A DNA stretch of 47,057 nt from Myxacorys chilensis ATA2-1-KO14 (GCA_019359275.1 JAHHHP010000041.1:1-47057); one strand, 5' to 3'; shown: positions 27,186-36,351, numbered from the stretch's first letter. Made by a program: numbers and translations. The notes: generated from the letters alone by a model not told the origin.

Positions 27186-27391
27186 TAGAATACCTCGTCT
27201 TCAATGCCAACCCACCATTCTCCTAAATTCATTAAGTCTTGGTGAATGTCAGCCAACCGAGCCTCGTATTCCGCAGTAGATAACTCCGATCGCTGTTCGT
27301 TTAACTTGAGCAATCGAAGTTGAGCCAGCAGCCAAGGTTTGGTCATGCTATCGGTCTGCTCTAAATAGCGGGCGAGGTCATAGCTGTTCAT
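27185..27391 (-). CDS. conserved small protein coupled to ppk1
   Basis: A 68-residue acidic helical protein (YDLARYLEQT, KPWLLAQLRLLKLNEQR, EYEARLADIHQDL, EWWVGIEDEVF). I do not recognise a named domain. Its stop codon overlaps the ppk1 start (TAATG), which argues for a real gene translated together with ppk1. No signal peptide or membrane segment. It could regulate or bind Ppk; that is inference from linkage only. Confidence 0.75.
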   Translation of the reverse strand: MNSYDLARYLEQTDSMTKPWLLAQLRLLKLNEQRSELSTAEYEARLADIHQDLMNLGEWWVGIEDEVF

Positions 27392-27474
27392 GGGTGGAGG
27401 GCCTAGGGGGAGGTCACTTTTATTGTCGCGTTAATGCGCGAGTTTTAGCAGGGGCGAGGGGAGGAACTTCGCAG

Positions 27475-27542
27475 AAAGATAGCCGCTATCACAAAACCGA
27501 GGAGAACCAAGGGCGCGATCGCGGCTATCTTTACTCTCTATC
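27475..27542. repeat. 12-bp perfect inverted repeat between sodB and the ppk1 operon
   Basis: aaagatagccgc (27475-27486) and its exact reverse complement at 27531-27542, 44 nt apart, with a HIP1 site in the right half. It lies just after the sodB stop codon, so it may end the sodB transcript, but no T-run follows on the minus strand. Confidence 0.5.
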
Positions 27543-27568
27543 AATTTGAACTTTAGTCCCGATTGAAA

Positions 27569-28168
27569 CTAGGAAGCCAAATTTTGAGCAACAAAGTCCC
27601 AGTTCACCAAGTTGTCTAAAAAGTTCTTGATGAACGCAGGACGGGCATTCTGATAATCAAGATAGTAAGCGTGTTCCCACACGTCTAAGGTCAACAGAGG
27701 CTTTTGACCATGAACTAGAGGATTTTCAGCATTAGCAGTCTTGGTGATTTTGAGTGTGCCACCATCATCGACAAGCCATGCCCAACCGCTGCCAAATTGG
27801 GTTGCCGCCGCCGCACTAAATTCCTCTTTGAACTTGTCCAGGCTACCAAAGGCCGCGTCAATTTTAGCTGCGAGATCGCCCGTTGGTGACCCTCCCCCGT
27901 TGGGGCTGAGGCTGTTCCAGAAGAACGTATGATTCCAAATTTGAGCCGCGTTATTAAAAATACCCGTTTTGGATGAATCACCAAATGACTTCTGAATAAC
28001 TTCCTCTAGCGATGCATTGTCAAGCTCAGTGCCTTCGACCAGCTTATTCAGATTGGTGACATATCCTGCATGGTGCTTGCCGTAATGAAACTCCAGCGTT
28101 TCCTCTTTCATCCCGTGTGACTCAAGCGCATCTTTTGGAAACGGCAGGGGAGCTTGTGTAAATGCCAT
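27569..28168 (-). CDS. sodB: iron superoxide dismutase
   Basis: A 199-residue Fe/Mn-family superoxide dismutase. Metal ligands: His28 (LEFHYGKHH), His80 (IWNHTFFW), Asp162 and His166 (LDVWEHAYYLDY). The Gln in AAQIWNH (residue 76) is the position that marks Fe-type enzymes, and no MnSOD-type insert is present. No leader peptide, so it is cytosolic. ATG 28168 has GAGAGGA nine bases upstream. Monocistronic. Confidence 0.95.
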   Translation of the reverse strand: MAFTQAPLPFPKDALESHGMKEETLEFHYGKHHAGYVTNLNKLVEGTELDNASLEEVIQKSFGDSSKTGIFNNAAQIWNHTFFWNSLSPNGGGSPTGDLAAKIDAAFGSLDKFKEEFSAAAATQFGSGWAWLVDDGGTLKITKTANAENPLVHGQKPLLTLDVWEHAYYLDYQNARPAFIKNFLDNLVNWDFVAQNLAS

Positions 28169-28994
28169 GTGTTCTAGTCCTCTCGTTAGCGTTTAAGCAA
28201 AAATAACAGGTCTAAGTCGTAGTCGAACTCTGTCTTTAACCGAAGCGTTACATACTGCGGAAAGATCAGCAGAAACATAACTTAATAGTCAGATCTTATC
28301 GCACAAAGAGTAAAGGCAAGTGCATCCTAGTGCTGAAGCGCAAAGGCAACTTACCTTTTTGAATCAGAAAGGCTCAATAGCTACAGAGTAGGGTCTAGAA
28401 CGATAAAGTAAATATATCTAGGGTGAGATTTGTTAGAGGTCGCGTTTCTCTAAATTCTGCTTTGCGAACCGTCTGGGGCATGAAGGGATAAAGAGGCACG
28501 AAGAAAGCACAATCATTCTTTCAGCCTTAATTTTGATGGTACATCTACCCTTGCTCTTTTCTGCCGCCTAAAGCGTGTTCTGGAAGCTCAAGCGGGCATT
28601 CTTGAAGATTAGAATAAGTTTTGTTTAACCTGGGATAACGTTTAGTCATGGGAACCGTCTACCGCTTCAGTATGTGCCAAGATCTCACCGAACGATATAT
28701 CCGTATATGCGCTGATAGCGTTCCCATAAATAAGCAATTCTTCTAAACAAATTGTTTATCACAAATTGTCTATTTATGAGAAAGGGGCGGCACAGTCGGC
28801 ACAGGCATCTAGGTTAGACAGAGAGTTAAGTTAGGCGGACAGTTATTTAGTTAGAGCAGAGGGATGGCTTATCCCTCGTGCAATCACAAGCGCAGTCACA
28901 GTGTCATTGTCAAGTTTTTACCTGACTAGGCGCGATCGCAAGTGGTTATAGAAAGAGAGGGCGTCGGCAAGCAACAGGGTCTTGGAGGGTGGTC
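28169..28994. other. 826-bp intergenic region between sodB and the CHAT gene
   Basis: Divergent promoter region. It holds the nested inverted repeats at 28725-28778. A 32-codon frame at 28648-28746 lacks a ribosome-binding site and is not called. TGGGAAC (28649) and GTTCCCA (28719) form a wide inverted pair. There is a HIP1-like site near 28932. Otherwise unremarkable. Confidence 0.4.
28725..28778. promoter_or_regulatory. nested inverted repeats (possible operator or RNA hairpin)
   Basis: Outer arms 28725-28739 (cataaataagcaatt) and 28764-28778 match as reverse complements with two mismatches. Inside lies a near-palindrome TAAACAA-A-TTGTTTA (28744-28758). It is about 220 bp upstream of the CHAT gene. 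Could be a repressor site or a hairpin; no direct evidence. Confidence 0.4.
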
Positions 28995-31631
28995 GTGGAT
29001 CAAGAATTTTTTCTATCAGTAACTCCGGTGCGAGCAACCGAATATCTCGTCCGTACAGAAGGCGTCTCTCCGGGAGTGCCGTTAGCCGAAGAGTTAGTGA
29101 CTTGGCAGGTAGACGAGTGGCTAGAGCAAGCTCGTCAGTTGATGCACGACCCCTTATTAGGATTGCTCAGAGGCAACCTCTTTCGCCCCCGTACTGGACA
29201 CTCACCCGAAGATGCCGCAGGTGTGCTTGTGCCGAACTTGGTTGAATTTGGACAAACTCTCTACAACGCGCTGTTTCAAGGAACGATTCGCGATAGTTGG
29301 ATGACCGCTCAAGGCATCGCTCAAAATCGGCGAGAAGGATTGCGGCTGCGCTTAGGACTAAAAGGAGATCTGCTGCCGCGCTTACCGTGGGAAGTCCTTC
29401 ATGCGGGGGTGCGTCCGTTAGCAACCGGAACCGATGTCGTGTTCTCTCGCTATCAAGCCGCCTTTGCTCCAATGGCAACCGTGCTGACGCCGCACCGCTC
29501 GTCCTTGGTCGAGCAGAGTCAGGCGCTCCGAATTCTGATGGTACTGGCGGCTCCGACCGACCAAGAAGTGTTAGAGCTAGAGCGCGAAGCGACGCATCTG
29601 CGTGAGGAACTGATGCGCGATCAGGGTAGTGCAGCGGGCGAAATTGAACTCACTATCCTAAACCAACCGGGGCGGGAAAGGCTGACTCAAGCTCTAGAGC
29701 AAGGGCGCTTCCACATCTTGCACTATGCCGGACACAGCAACTTGGGCATGTCGGGCGGAGATTTATATTTGGTCAACGATCGCACTGGGTTAACAGAAGT
29801 GTTGAGCGGCGATGACCTAGCAGGCTTGTTGGTGAATAACGGCATTCGCATGGCAGTTTTTAACTCCTGCCGGGGGGTTTACACCGCCACCGCCGACCTA
29901 TCCAAGGCGACGGAATCGGGCAACCTTGCCGAAGCTTTACTGAAACGGGGAGTTCCAGCAGTTTTGGCGATGGCAGAACGGATTCCCGATGACGTGGCGC
30001 TAACGCTCAGCCGCCTGTTCTATCGCAACTTGAAGCAACGCTATCCAATCGATTTGAGCTTGAGCCGTGCTCGTCAGGGGTTGCTCTCGTCTTATGGCTC
30101 AAACCAGTTGTATTGGTCACTGCCCATTCTGTATCTGCACCCCAACTTCGACGGCTATTTGCAACCGCCGCTGGTGGGCGAACTGCCGACTCCAGAGCTT
30201 GTGACCCCGACGCGATCGGTTCCTGAAGCAGTGTCGACGGCGACCCCAATTCCTTTTGTGATGCCGGACGATTTGTTGGACGGGCTGGAGTTAGACAACC
30301 CCGATGATCGCGATCGCGAGGAAGTTCTGAATCTGCTACGGGAATTGCAAGACGAATCTGACAATCCTTTTTATGAGGACACTTTTTTTGAGCATGAGGA
30401 CAGGCTCCACTCCTCCGATCAGCCTCGGACGGCGGCAGATTTTGTCGCTTCAGGAGAAGCACTCTATGCGAACGGCGATGTGGCAGGCGCGATCGCGGCA
30501 TACAGTGAAGCGTTGCAGCTAGATAGCCGATATGCTGACGCCTACAGCAAAATGGGTATTGCCTTAGAGCAGTATGACAGCCCTGCGGAAGCAATCATTG
30601 CGTACCAAATGGCACTGCAACTCAATCCCAACTTAGTCGAAGCGGAGCAACATCTTCGCCGCCTCAAAACTGCGCATAACTTTGGAACAGATTCCACGGG
30701 CAGAGCCATTAGCCAGGAGCCGTCGGACTTGGCTCAATCTTCTACGGGGTCGAGTGGCGCATCGCTAGTCAGAACGGAAACTCCGCCTCACTCGCGGGTG
30801 TTTGCCAAAAATTTAAAGCATCCGACTCGCCGCCGTCCTTGGATTACGTTTGGCATCGCGGGAACTGCTGTCGCGGCTGTTTTAGCCATTTGGGGAATTT
30901 CTAGTTTGCGATCGTCTCTATGGCCTAGCAACGTCTTGCCTGATCCGGCTACTCTACCTACTAGCAATCTGCCGACGAGTCAGACTGGTATTCTCACCGC
31001 TACGGCCACTCAGAGCTTCCGTCAGGGCGATCTGCGCAAAGGGCAGGAGGCAACAGAAGCTCTGCTCAATCAAAACAATTTAGTGCAAGCGACAAGCGCA
31101 ATCGATGCTGTTCCTAACGACAAACAGACGAATCCAGCTATCAGCTTTTTGCGCGGGCGAGTCGCTTGGCAATCGCTTCAGCAAAGCGGCAATCGGACAT
31201 TCAGTATTGGAGATGTGCGTCGTTACTGGAAAACGGCGGTGGACGGCAAACCAGAGCCGCTCTATTACAATGCCCTCGGATTTGCCTACTATGCGGAGGG
31301 AAACCTCAAACGCGCGGGCGAGGCATGGAAGACCTCGGCTAGACTGGCCGCCGAGCAGCAGAAACTTGGCGCAACCGCAGCAACAGGCAAGGCAAATCCT
31401 GCTCTGCAAGATGAGATGACTGCCTATGCTGGCATTGCCCTCGCCTACATGAAGGCCGCGAACCAGCAACCGCCCAAACAGCAAGCCAGCTTAAAGCGGC
31501 AAGCCATTATTCTGCGCAACCGGATTCTCAGGCAGACGCCGACCGAGTTTCAGCCGAATGCTTTGGCTAAGAACTGGCTGTGGACGGAAAGCGCGATCGC
31601 AGAGTGGAAAGCGTTGCTAGCGGCAAAATAA
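28995..31631 (+). CDS. CHAT-domain (caspase-like) protease with TPR and membrane anchor
   Basis: An 878-residue multidomain protein. The N-terminal ~400 residues are a CHAT domain (Caspase HetF Associated with TPRs): catalytic pair His247 (HYAGHS) and Cys292 (VFNSCRG), followed by GVPAVLAMAERIPD. About 470-560 are TPR repeats (ALYANGDVAGAIAAYSEAL, then ALEQYDSPAEAIIAYQMAL). About 615-640 is one membrane segment (WITFGIAGTAVAAVLAIW). The C-terminal ~240 residues have helical, TPR-like character. The first 600 residues would be cytosolic. GTG 28995 is preferred over GTG 28989, because GGAGG (28984-28988) then has a six-base spacing. Relatives include HetF and proteases paired with defence or differentiation partners; the target is unknown. 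Confidence 0.85.
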   Translation: MDQEFFLSVTPVRATEYLVRTEGVSPGVPLAEELVTWQVDEWLEQARQLMHDPLLGLLRGNLFRPRTGHSPEDAAGVLVPNLVEFGQTLYNALFQGTIRDSWMTAQGIAQNRREGLRLRLGLKGDLLPRLPWEVLHAGVRPLATGTDVVFSRYQAAFAPMATVLTPHRSSLVEQSQALRILMVLAAPTDQEVLELEREATHLREELMRDQGSAAGEIELTILNQPGRERLTQALEQGRFHILHYAGHSNLGMSGGDLYLVNDRTGLTEVLSGDDLAGLLVNNGIRMAVFNSCRGVYTATADLSKATESGNLAEALLKRGVPAVLAMAERIPDDVALTLSRLFYRNLKQRYPIDLSLSRARQGLLSSYGSNQLYWSLPILYLHPNFDGYLQPPLVGELPTPELVTPTRSVPEAVSTATPIPFVMPDDLLDGLELDNPDDRDREEVLNLLRELQDESDNPFYEDTFFEHEDRLHSSDQPRTAADFVASGEALYANGDVAGAIAAYSEALQLDSRYADAYSKMGIALEQYDSPAEAIIAYQMALQLNPNLVEAEQHLRRLKTAHNFGTDSTGRAISQEPSDLAQSSTGSSGASLVRTETPPHSRVFAKNLKHPTRRRPWITFGIAGTAVAAVLAIWGISSLRSSLWPSNVLPDPATLPTSNLPTSQTGILTATATQSFRQGDLRKGQEATEALLNQNNLVQATSAIDAVPNDKQTNPAISFLRGRVAWQSLQQSGNRTFSIGDVRRYWKTAVDGKPEPLYYNALGFAYYAEGNLKRAGEAWKTSARLAAEQQKLGATAATGKANPALQDEMTAYAGIALAYMKAANQQPPKQQASLKRQAIILRNRILRQTPTEFQPNALAKNWLWTESAIAEWKALLAAK

Positions 31632-31645
31632 CGTTCAAAAGAACC

Positions 31646-32356
31646 TTAAAGAAATGATGAAATCGAATCGTGCTTCCGAATGTCCATCATTTCAGCTAAA
31701 CCCGGTTCAGTCCAATCTAGAGGATGTTCGTACTGAGGAACCACCTTTACTTTAGGCTGTCTTGGTTCAGCTACAGCAGCGCTTCGAGCAGCAACGGGTT
31801 TAGCGGGTCTGGGCTGCGCACTGCTTCTAGGAGCGTTTGGCGCAGACCTTCTGACGCTCTGTGGAGCCGTTTTTAGGGGTGAAGGAGCTGGAGGACGCGG
31901 GTGCAGGGCGGTGGACGCGGGTGCGGCATTCCGCTGAACTAGCGATCGCGAAGCAAGCTTCCCTTGGAACCGTGGTGTCGCTTTGGCGGGGCGGAGCTGA
32001 CGCGCCAATAGCATTGAGGCTGCGCCACAACACACCACGACAGCCGCTAACAAACCAAAGGACGAAGCAGACTCTTGAGCTGAGTATTGCACTGGCGCTG
32101 GGGCTTGCACTACAACTTCAGATTGCGCTTGCTCTGTTTGAGGCGGCGAAACATCAATTTGCAGAATCCCTTTTAGCGAAATCCCAGAAATTAGCACCAG
32201 CACTAGCCAGGAACCTGTCCAAAACAAGATGGGATGGCGTTGGGTTAGATATAGGAGAAGGCGACAGGTGAAGCGGGTGGTGGCGATCGCTCGATTTAAA
32301 GATCGGGGCGTAGCCTTAGAAACCAAAGCCCGTGAATTGTCGTTTCGTTTTCCCAT
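31646..32356 (-). CDS. Pro/Ala-rich membrane protein, function unknown
   Basis: A 236-residue protein with two likely membrane segments, about 44-65 (LFWTGSWLVLVLISGISL) and 98-117 (SFGLLAAVVVCCGAASMLLA). The N-terminal 40 residues are basic. After residue 118 comes a Pro/Ala/Arg-rich disordered stretch and a conserved-looking end (YEHPLDWTEPGLAEMMDIRK). Not recognised. It is convergent with the CHAT gene, 14 bp apart. ATG 32356 starts it. The tail could be a docking site; unproven. Confidence 0.75.
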   Translation of the reverse strand: MGKRNDNSRALVSKATPRSLNRAIATTRFTCRLLLYLTQRHPILFWTGSWLVLVLISGISLKGILQIDVSPPQTEQAQSEVVVQAPAPVQYSAQESASSFGLLAAVVVCCGAASMLLARQLRPAKATPRFQGKLASRSLVQRNAAPASTALHPRPPAPSPLKTAPQSVRRSAPNAPRSSAQPRPAKPVAARSAAVAEPRQPKVKVVPQYEHPLDWTEPGLAEMMDIRKHDSISSFL

Positions 32357-32391
32357 GACGGTGTTAAAGGGTGCAACGTAATTGATGCGTC

Positions 32392-32461
32392 AGATTCTAC
32401 ATTGAATAATTCTTTTTTGGCCAATTTTGCCAATTTTCAGTAGATTCTACGTTGAATAATT
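32392..32461. repeat. 50-bp-spaced direct repeat upstream of the membrane-protein gene
   Basis: agattctacattgaataatt (32392-32411) recurs at 32442-32461 with one change. The spacing is 50 bp, close to five helical turns. It lies 36-105 bp upstream of the minus-strand gene starting at 32356, so it may hold two factor-binding sites. Confidence 0.5.
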
Positions 32462-32593
32462 TTCCTTTTGGATTATTCTGCCGAATTCGATAGAAATGCA
32501 AACCTATCTAAAGAGAGACTCATCCCTACAAGATGAGCCGTAGATATTAGGGTTCATTCCCAATACACCGCGTTTTTAACCGCTCAGGATGAT

Positions 32594-35131
32594 TTACCAG
32601 CCAATCGTAATTTTCCAGAAGAGCGATCCGATCGCAACCATGGCTAAATGTTGGGGTAGGAGCAGTGCGATCGCTTGGCGGGCGATTTTCTGCGTCAGGA
32701 AGACACTGAGCCAGAATGAGCCGACAATTGTTGCGGCTTGTAGAAAGGTGATCACAGCGGGATGAACGATCGCAACCGGCAGCGTTGCTAAAGACGCCTC
32801 TGGATTAAACGTTGCGACCGTCACCGGCAGTACTTGCCCGGCTTCAGTTAATCCGAGGCGCAGATAGTGAGCGAGACTACAGCCCAACACAAACGGCAGA
32901 TATCCGTAAGCGAGTTCCAAAAAGGGACGGGACTTGGCATTGAAAACTTGCAGCAGGGCATGGGCGAGGAGTGCGATCGCGCCCGGAAGCAGCAACGCCA
33001 ACACCGATACGCCTGCATGAATTCCAAAGTGATCTAAATAAAGATTCAGTCCAAACTGCTGCTCAATTTCTGGCAAGCGATGGAGAAACACCGCGCCCCA
33101 TAGCAAAAAGAGCAAACAAAGTTCTGCATAGGTCGGTTTGTGCGTTGTCCAAAGTTCGATGCCGGGCGGACGCAGGTTGAGTTCGACGGATCGATGCGGA
33201 CAAGCCTTGAGGCACGTCATGCACAAAACACAATCTCGATTATCTTGAAGCTGAGCTGGATGAGAATAGACCGGACATCCGCCTGTGTCCATGCCTTCTC
33301 CTTTTTGAGGTCCGCCTTTATAGCATTGATAGGTCGTACAGGTTGCCGAACAAATGCCTTGCTGAGCCCGCAATTCAATCATGGATAATTTGGCAAACAT
33401 TCCATTCATGCCGCCGATGGGACAGAGATATCGACACCAAAATCGCCGCTCAAATAACAACGAAAAGGTAACGGCTCCAGCCGTGATTAATAAGAGCAAA
33501 CAGCCCGATAAATAAGCCGTGTTCTCTAAATTCCACAGTTCTTCCCAGAGTAAAATCAGCGCAAACATGCCAAAGAGAAACCAACCGCCCCATTTCTCAG
33601 CCGGTTGTCGTGGCCACGGTAAAAGTCGCCTTGGAAACAGCCATAATGAAACTTTTTGTGCTAATTCTCCATAGATCATGAAGGGGCAAATCGAACACCA
33701 AAGCCGTCCTACAAAGGGAAAGCCAATCAGAATCAGCATCCACCACCACGCCCAAAACAGATTTAGGGCAATGTTGCGATCGCGGCTCTGCGGTCCCAGC
33801 ATCAACACAGCCACCACGATCGCAAAACTCCCCAACACGAACCCGTAGTTGATCCGATCCGGCCACCACGGACTCCGCAGAAACTGCCGTAGCTTTGGAT
33901 AAGCATTTAGAAGATTGATTCGGAACCGGCGGCTTTTCGCACTCGCTGACCAAAAGACCTCTTCCGTCAGTTCGCTCGCTTCTCCAGACTGCACCAGTGC
34001 CCGCTCAATCAGATTCTGTAACTCAGTTGAATTGCCCGGAAAATCGTATCCTTGCAGACGCCGCAACGCTTCTGGGGTGACAGTCGGTTTTGGCAGGCTC
34101 CGCGATCGCGAAAATAAGCTGAGATAATATTCCACCATCGCCGCGACATCTGCTTTTCGCACTCGCAACGGCGGAACTTTGATACTGTGAGCAATTTTTT
34201 TGCACCGCTCCAACTGAGGTAAAACCCGTTCAGAAATCATCATGATCCGAGCTTCAACCGGACGCGCCGATGCCGCTGGTTCTCCGTCTCGACTGACAGG
34301 AGTAAATTCTCCCGTGGATAGCATTTGCACCAGTTTCGCTTCTAGCTCTGGTGAAGCGTCTTCCAAATTATTTAGCAGAAGTGTGCCGCGACCGAGCCAC
34401 TCCAAAAGTCCAGGTTTACCGCCTGCTCGACCAAACAATTCAGCCCCGTTCGCTTGCAGGGTATTGCAGTTCACTTTGATCAGGGGTTCTTTGCGATCGC
34501 TCGACCCAAAGTGAATCAACGCCGCCACATTGTCTTTTTCAAGTCCAGGTTCGCCAAAGATCAGCACTGAACCGCGATCTTTAGAGGCTTTTTTCATTTC
34601 CTGTCGCAGCCGCGTTGCATAGCGGCTTGACCCGACAATTCCTCGTCTCACCTTCGGTACAAGGTAGGGACGCAGGGCAGTCTGCCGTTCTCGCTCATAC
34701 TCCAAGGCAGACGAAACTTGCTCTAACTCGGTGGCAAGCTGCCGTGAAACGGTTTGTCCAATTTCGGTATACTGCTGAGCCAGTTCGAGGAACCGCGATC
34801 GCTCAATCGTCCACAGCACACAGTCATTGAGCGCGATCGTGGTTTCTACGGCCAATTCATCGAGCAGTAGCTCTTTCAAATACATCACCGCTCCCGGAAG
34901 CAGCCCTGTTGCCCTTGCTTCACTGTTTTTGCTCGTGCGGTAACTCTCAATATGTCCACTGTAAAGAATATAGAGAGCTGCCGGAACAGTGTCCTCCAGC
35001 GTCAGGCGACAATTTTCTCCCACGGATTCTTCTTCAATCGCGGCTGCGATCGCAGCCAGCACGGCTTCCGGTAGCGTTCCCAGAGCTGTGTTTTGCTTCA
35101 GCCACACAACTCGCTCAGCGTAATCCACCAT
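32594..35131 (-). CDS. fusion: cNMP-binding-like + degenerate sigma-54-type AAA+ + polyferredoxin membrane protein
   Basis: 845 residues from ATG 35131 (a TTG at 35170 would add 13). About 10-135: cyclic-nucleotide-binding-like domain (LYILYSGHIESYR). About 163-385: AAA+ domain of the sigma-54-activator type, with retained PPLRVRKADV and YDFPGNSTELQNLIERA. Its Walker A is GEPGLEKD (193-200) instead of GESGTGKE, Walker B reads GTLLLNNLED (DE lost), and the GAFTGA loop is absent; no HTH follows. About 428-845: membrane region with NapH-like pairs C479-C482P and C566/C570P, Cys594/598/603/619, and a full CxxCxxCxxxCP [4Fe-4S] site (634-644), then about four more helices. Likely a membrane redox protein with a cytosolic sensing or scaffold head; electron donor and partner unknown. 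It probably shares a transcript with the GT4 gene. Confidence 0.85.
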   Translation of the reverse strand: MVDYAERVVWLKQNTALGTLPEAVLAAIAAAIEEESVGENCRLTLEDTVPAALYILYSGHIESYRTSKNSEARATGLLPGAVMYLKELLLDELAVETTIALNDCVLWTIERSRFLELAQQYTEIGQTVSRQLATELEQVSSALEYERERQTALRPYLVPKVRRGIVGSSRYATRLRQEMKKASKDRGSVLIFGEPGLEKDNVAALIHFGSSDRKEPLIKVNCNTLQANGAELFGRAGGKPGLLEWLGRGTLLLNNLEDASPELEAKLVQMLSTGEFTPVSRDGEPAASARPVEARIMMISERVLPQLERCKKIAHSIKVPPLRVRKADVAAMVEYYLSLFSRSRSLPKPTVTPEALRRLQGYDFPGNSTELQNLIERALVQSGEASELTEEVFWSASAKSRRFRINLLNAYPKLRQFLRSPWWPDRINYGFVLGSFAIVVAVLMLGPQSRDRNIALNLFWAWWWMLILIGFPFVGRLWCSICPFMIYGELAQKVSLWLFPRRLLPWPRQPAEKWGGWFLFGMFALILLWEELWNLENTAYLSGCLLLLITAGAVTFSLLFERRFWCRYLCPIGGMNGMFAKLSMIELRAQQGICSATCTTYQCYKGGPQKGEGMDTGGCPVYSHPAQLQDNRDCVLCMTCLKACPHRSVELNLRPPGIELWTTHKPTYAELCLLFLLWGAVFLHRLPEIEQQFGLNLYLDHFGIHAGVSVLALLLPGAIALLAHALLQVFNAKSRPFLELAYGYLPFVLGCSLAHYLRLGLTEAGQVLPVTVATFNPEASLATLPVAIVHPAVITFLQAATIVGSFWLSVFLTQKIARQAIALLLPQHLAMVAIGSLFWKITIGW

Positions 35132-35163
35132 ATTTAGATTCTTTACTAAGTGGCTAAATTGAA

Positions 35164-36351
35164 TTACCAATCGACCTGCGATCGCTCATGCAACACTCGC
35201 CCAAACACCGCTTCTGTTTGCTGAGCCAGTTTAAACCAGTCAAAACGGCGTTCCAAGTCTTTGTAAGCATTGTTAACTAAGGATTGAGCATACTCGGGCT
35301 GCTTCAGCACCTCCAAAATACCTCGTGCTAATGAATCGGGGTCATTCACCCACGTCACAATTCCCGTTTGTTCGTGACGCACGACTTCTGGGAACCCACC
35401 TGTATTTGAGACAACAACCGGAACTCGTGCCGCAAAACTCTCTAATGCGACAATTCCAAAGGGTTCATACAAGCTTGGAAAAACAGCACAATCCGCGATC
35501 GTTTGAAAGCGATCTAATTCTTCATCGGGCATAAATCCGGTGAAGTAGCACTTCTCCCACAGCCCCCGCTCTCTAACCTGCTGTTGAAGATGGGCGGTCT
35601 GTCCGCCCCCAATTAACACAAACTTGACGTGATCATTCAGTTCTTGAAGGATCTTAGGAGCCGCTTGAATCAAGGTTGAAACGCCTTTCTCATGGCTCAT
35701 TCGACCAACGTAATAAACGATTTTTTCATCATCTGCCGCAAACAAACGGCGAAAGGCTCTGTAATCAAACGCTGGGTTAATGTGTTTTTTTTCACGTCGA
35801 ATGCCGTTGTACACCACATCGATTTTGTTCCAAGGCGTGTTGAGCGTCCGCTCCACTTCCCGGCGCATATAGTCGGTGCAAACAATCACCCGCCACGCCT
35901 CGTGAGTGAGATGCTTCTCACACTGATGCACGTAGCGCTGTGTGTCGGTGTGAATGCCATTGTGCCGCCCGTATTCAGTGGCATGAATCGTGGCGATCAG
36001 CGGAACTTTGAAATGGTATTTCAGCGCGATCGCGCTACTTCCAACCAGCCAATCGTGGGCATGAATGACATCAAACGGCCCTTCTTCTAAAATGAGTTTA
36101 CCGCCGTGAGAGCCTAAGCTCTCATTCATGTTGCCGACCCAATGAAAGAAGTCGCGTGCTGGTGCTACGGGCAATCGGTGAACCTTTATCCCGTCCACAA
36201 CTTCGTAGTGGGGAGCTTGCCCAAACTCCACTGTCATCAGGTGAACCTCATGCCCCAACCTGACCAATTCTGGGTAGAGTTCCGCGACATGACGGGCAAT
36301 CCCGCCCACAATGCGGGGTGGAAATTCCCAGGTTAAGACCAATACTTTCAT
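35164..36351 (-). CDS. GT4-family glycosyltransferase (glycogen-synthase-like)
   Basis: A 395-residue retaining GT-B glycosyltransferase. It begins MKVLVLTWEFPPRIVGGIARH, the glycogen-synthase/GT4 opening with the Gly-rich loop. HAHDWL, YNGIRR, YVGRMSHEKGVSTLI and the E-x7-E region (SLYEPFGIVALES, then NTGGFPEVV) complete the donor site. Possible products are an alpha-glucan, a compatible solute or a glycolipid; this cannot be settled by eye. ATG 36351 starts it. Only 32 bp separate it from the next gene on the same strand (32594-35131), suggesting one operon. Confidence 0.9.
   Translation of the reverse strand: MKVLVLTWEFPPRIVGGIARHVAELYPELVRLGHEVHLMTVEFGQAPHYEVVDGIKVHRLPVAPARDFFHWVGNMNESLGSHGGKLILEEGPFDVIHAHDWLVGSSAIALKYHFKVPLIATIHATEYGRHNGIHTDTQRYVHQCEKHLTHEAWRVIVCTDYMRREVERTLNTPWNKIDVVYNGIRREKKHINPAFDYRAFRRLFAADDEKIVYYVGRMSHEKGVSTLIQAAPKILQELNDHVKFVLIGGGQTAHLQQQVRERGLWEKCYFTGFMPDEELDRFQTIADCAVFPSLYEPFGIVALESFAARVPVVVSNTGGFPEVVRHEQTGIVTWVNDPDSLARGILEVLKQPEYAQSLVNNAYKDLERRFDWFKLAQQTEAVFGRVLHERSQVDW

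Noticed and set aside
28648..28746. 32-codon frame (MGTVYRFSMCQDLTERYIRI...)
   Set aside because: No ribosome-binding site; overlaps the nested palindromes; too short to support.
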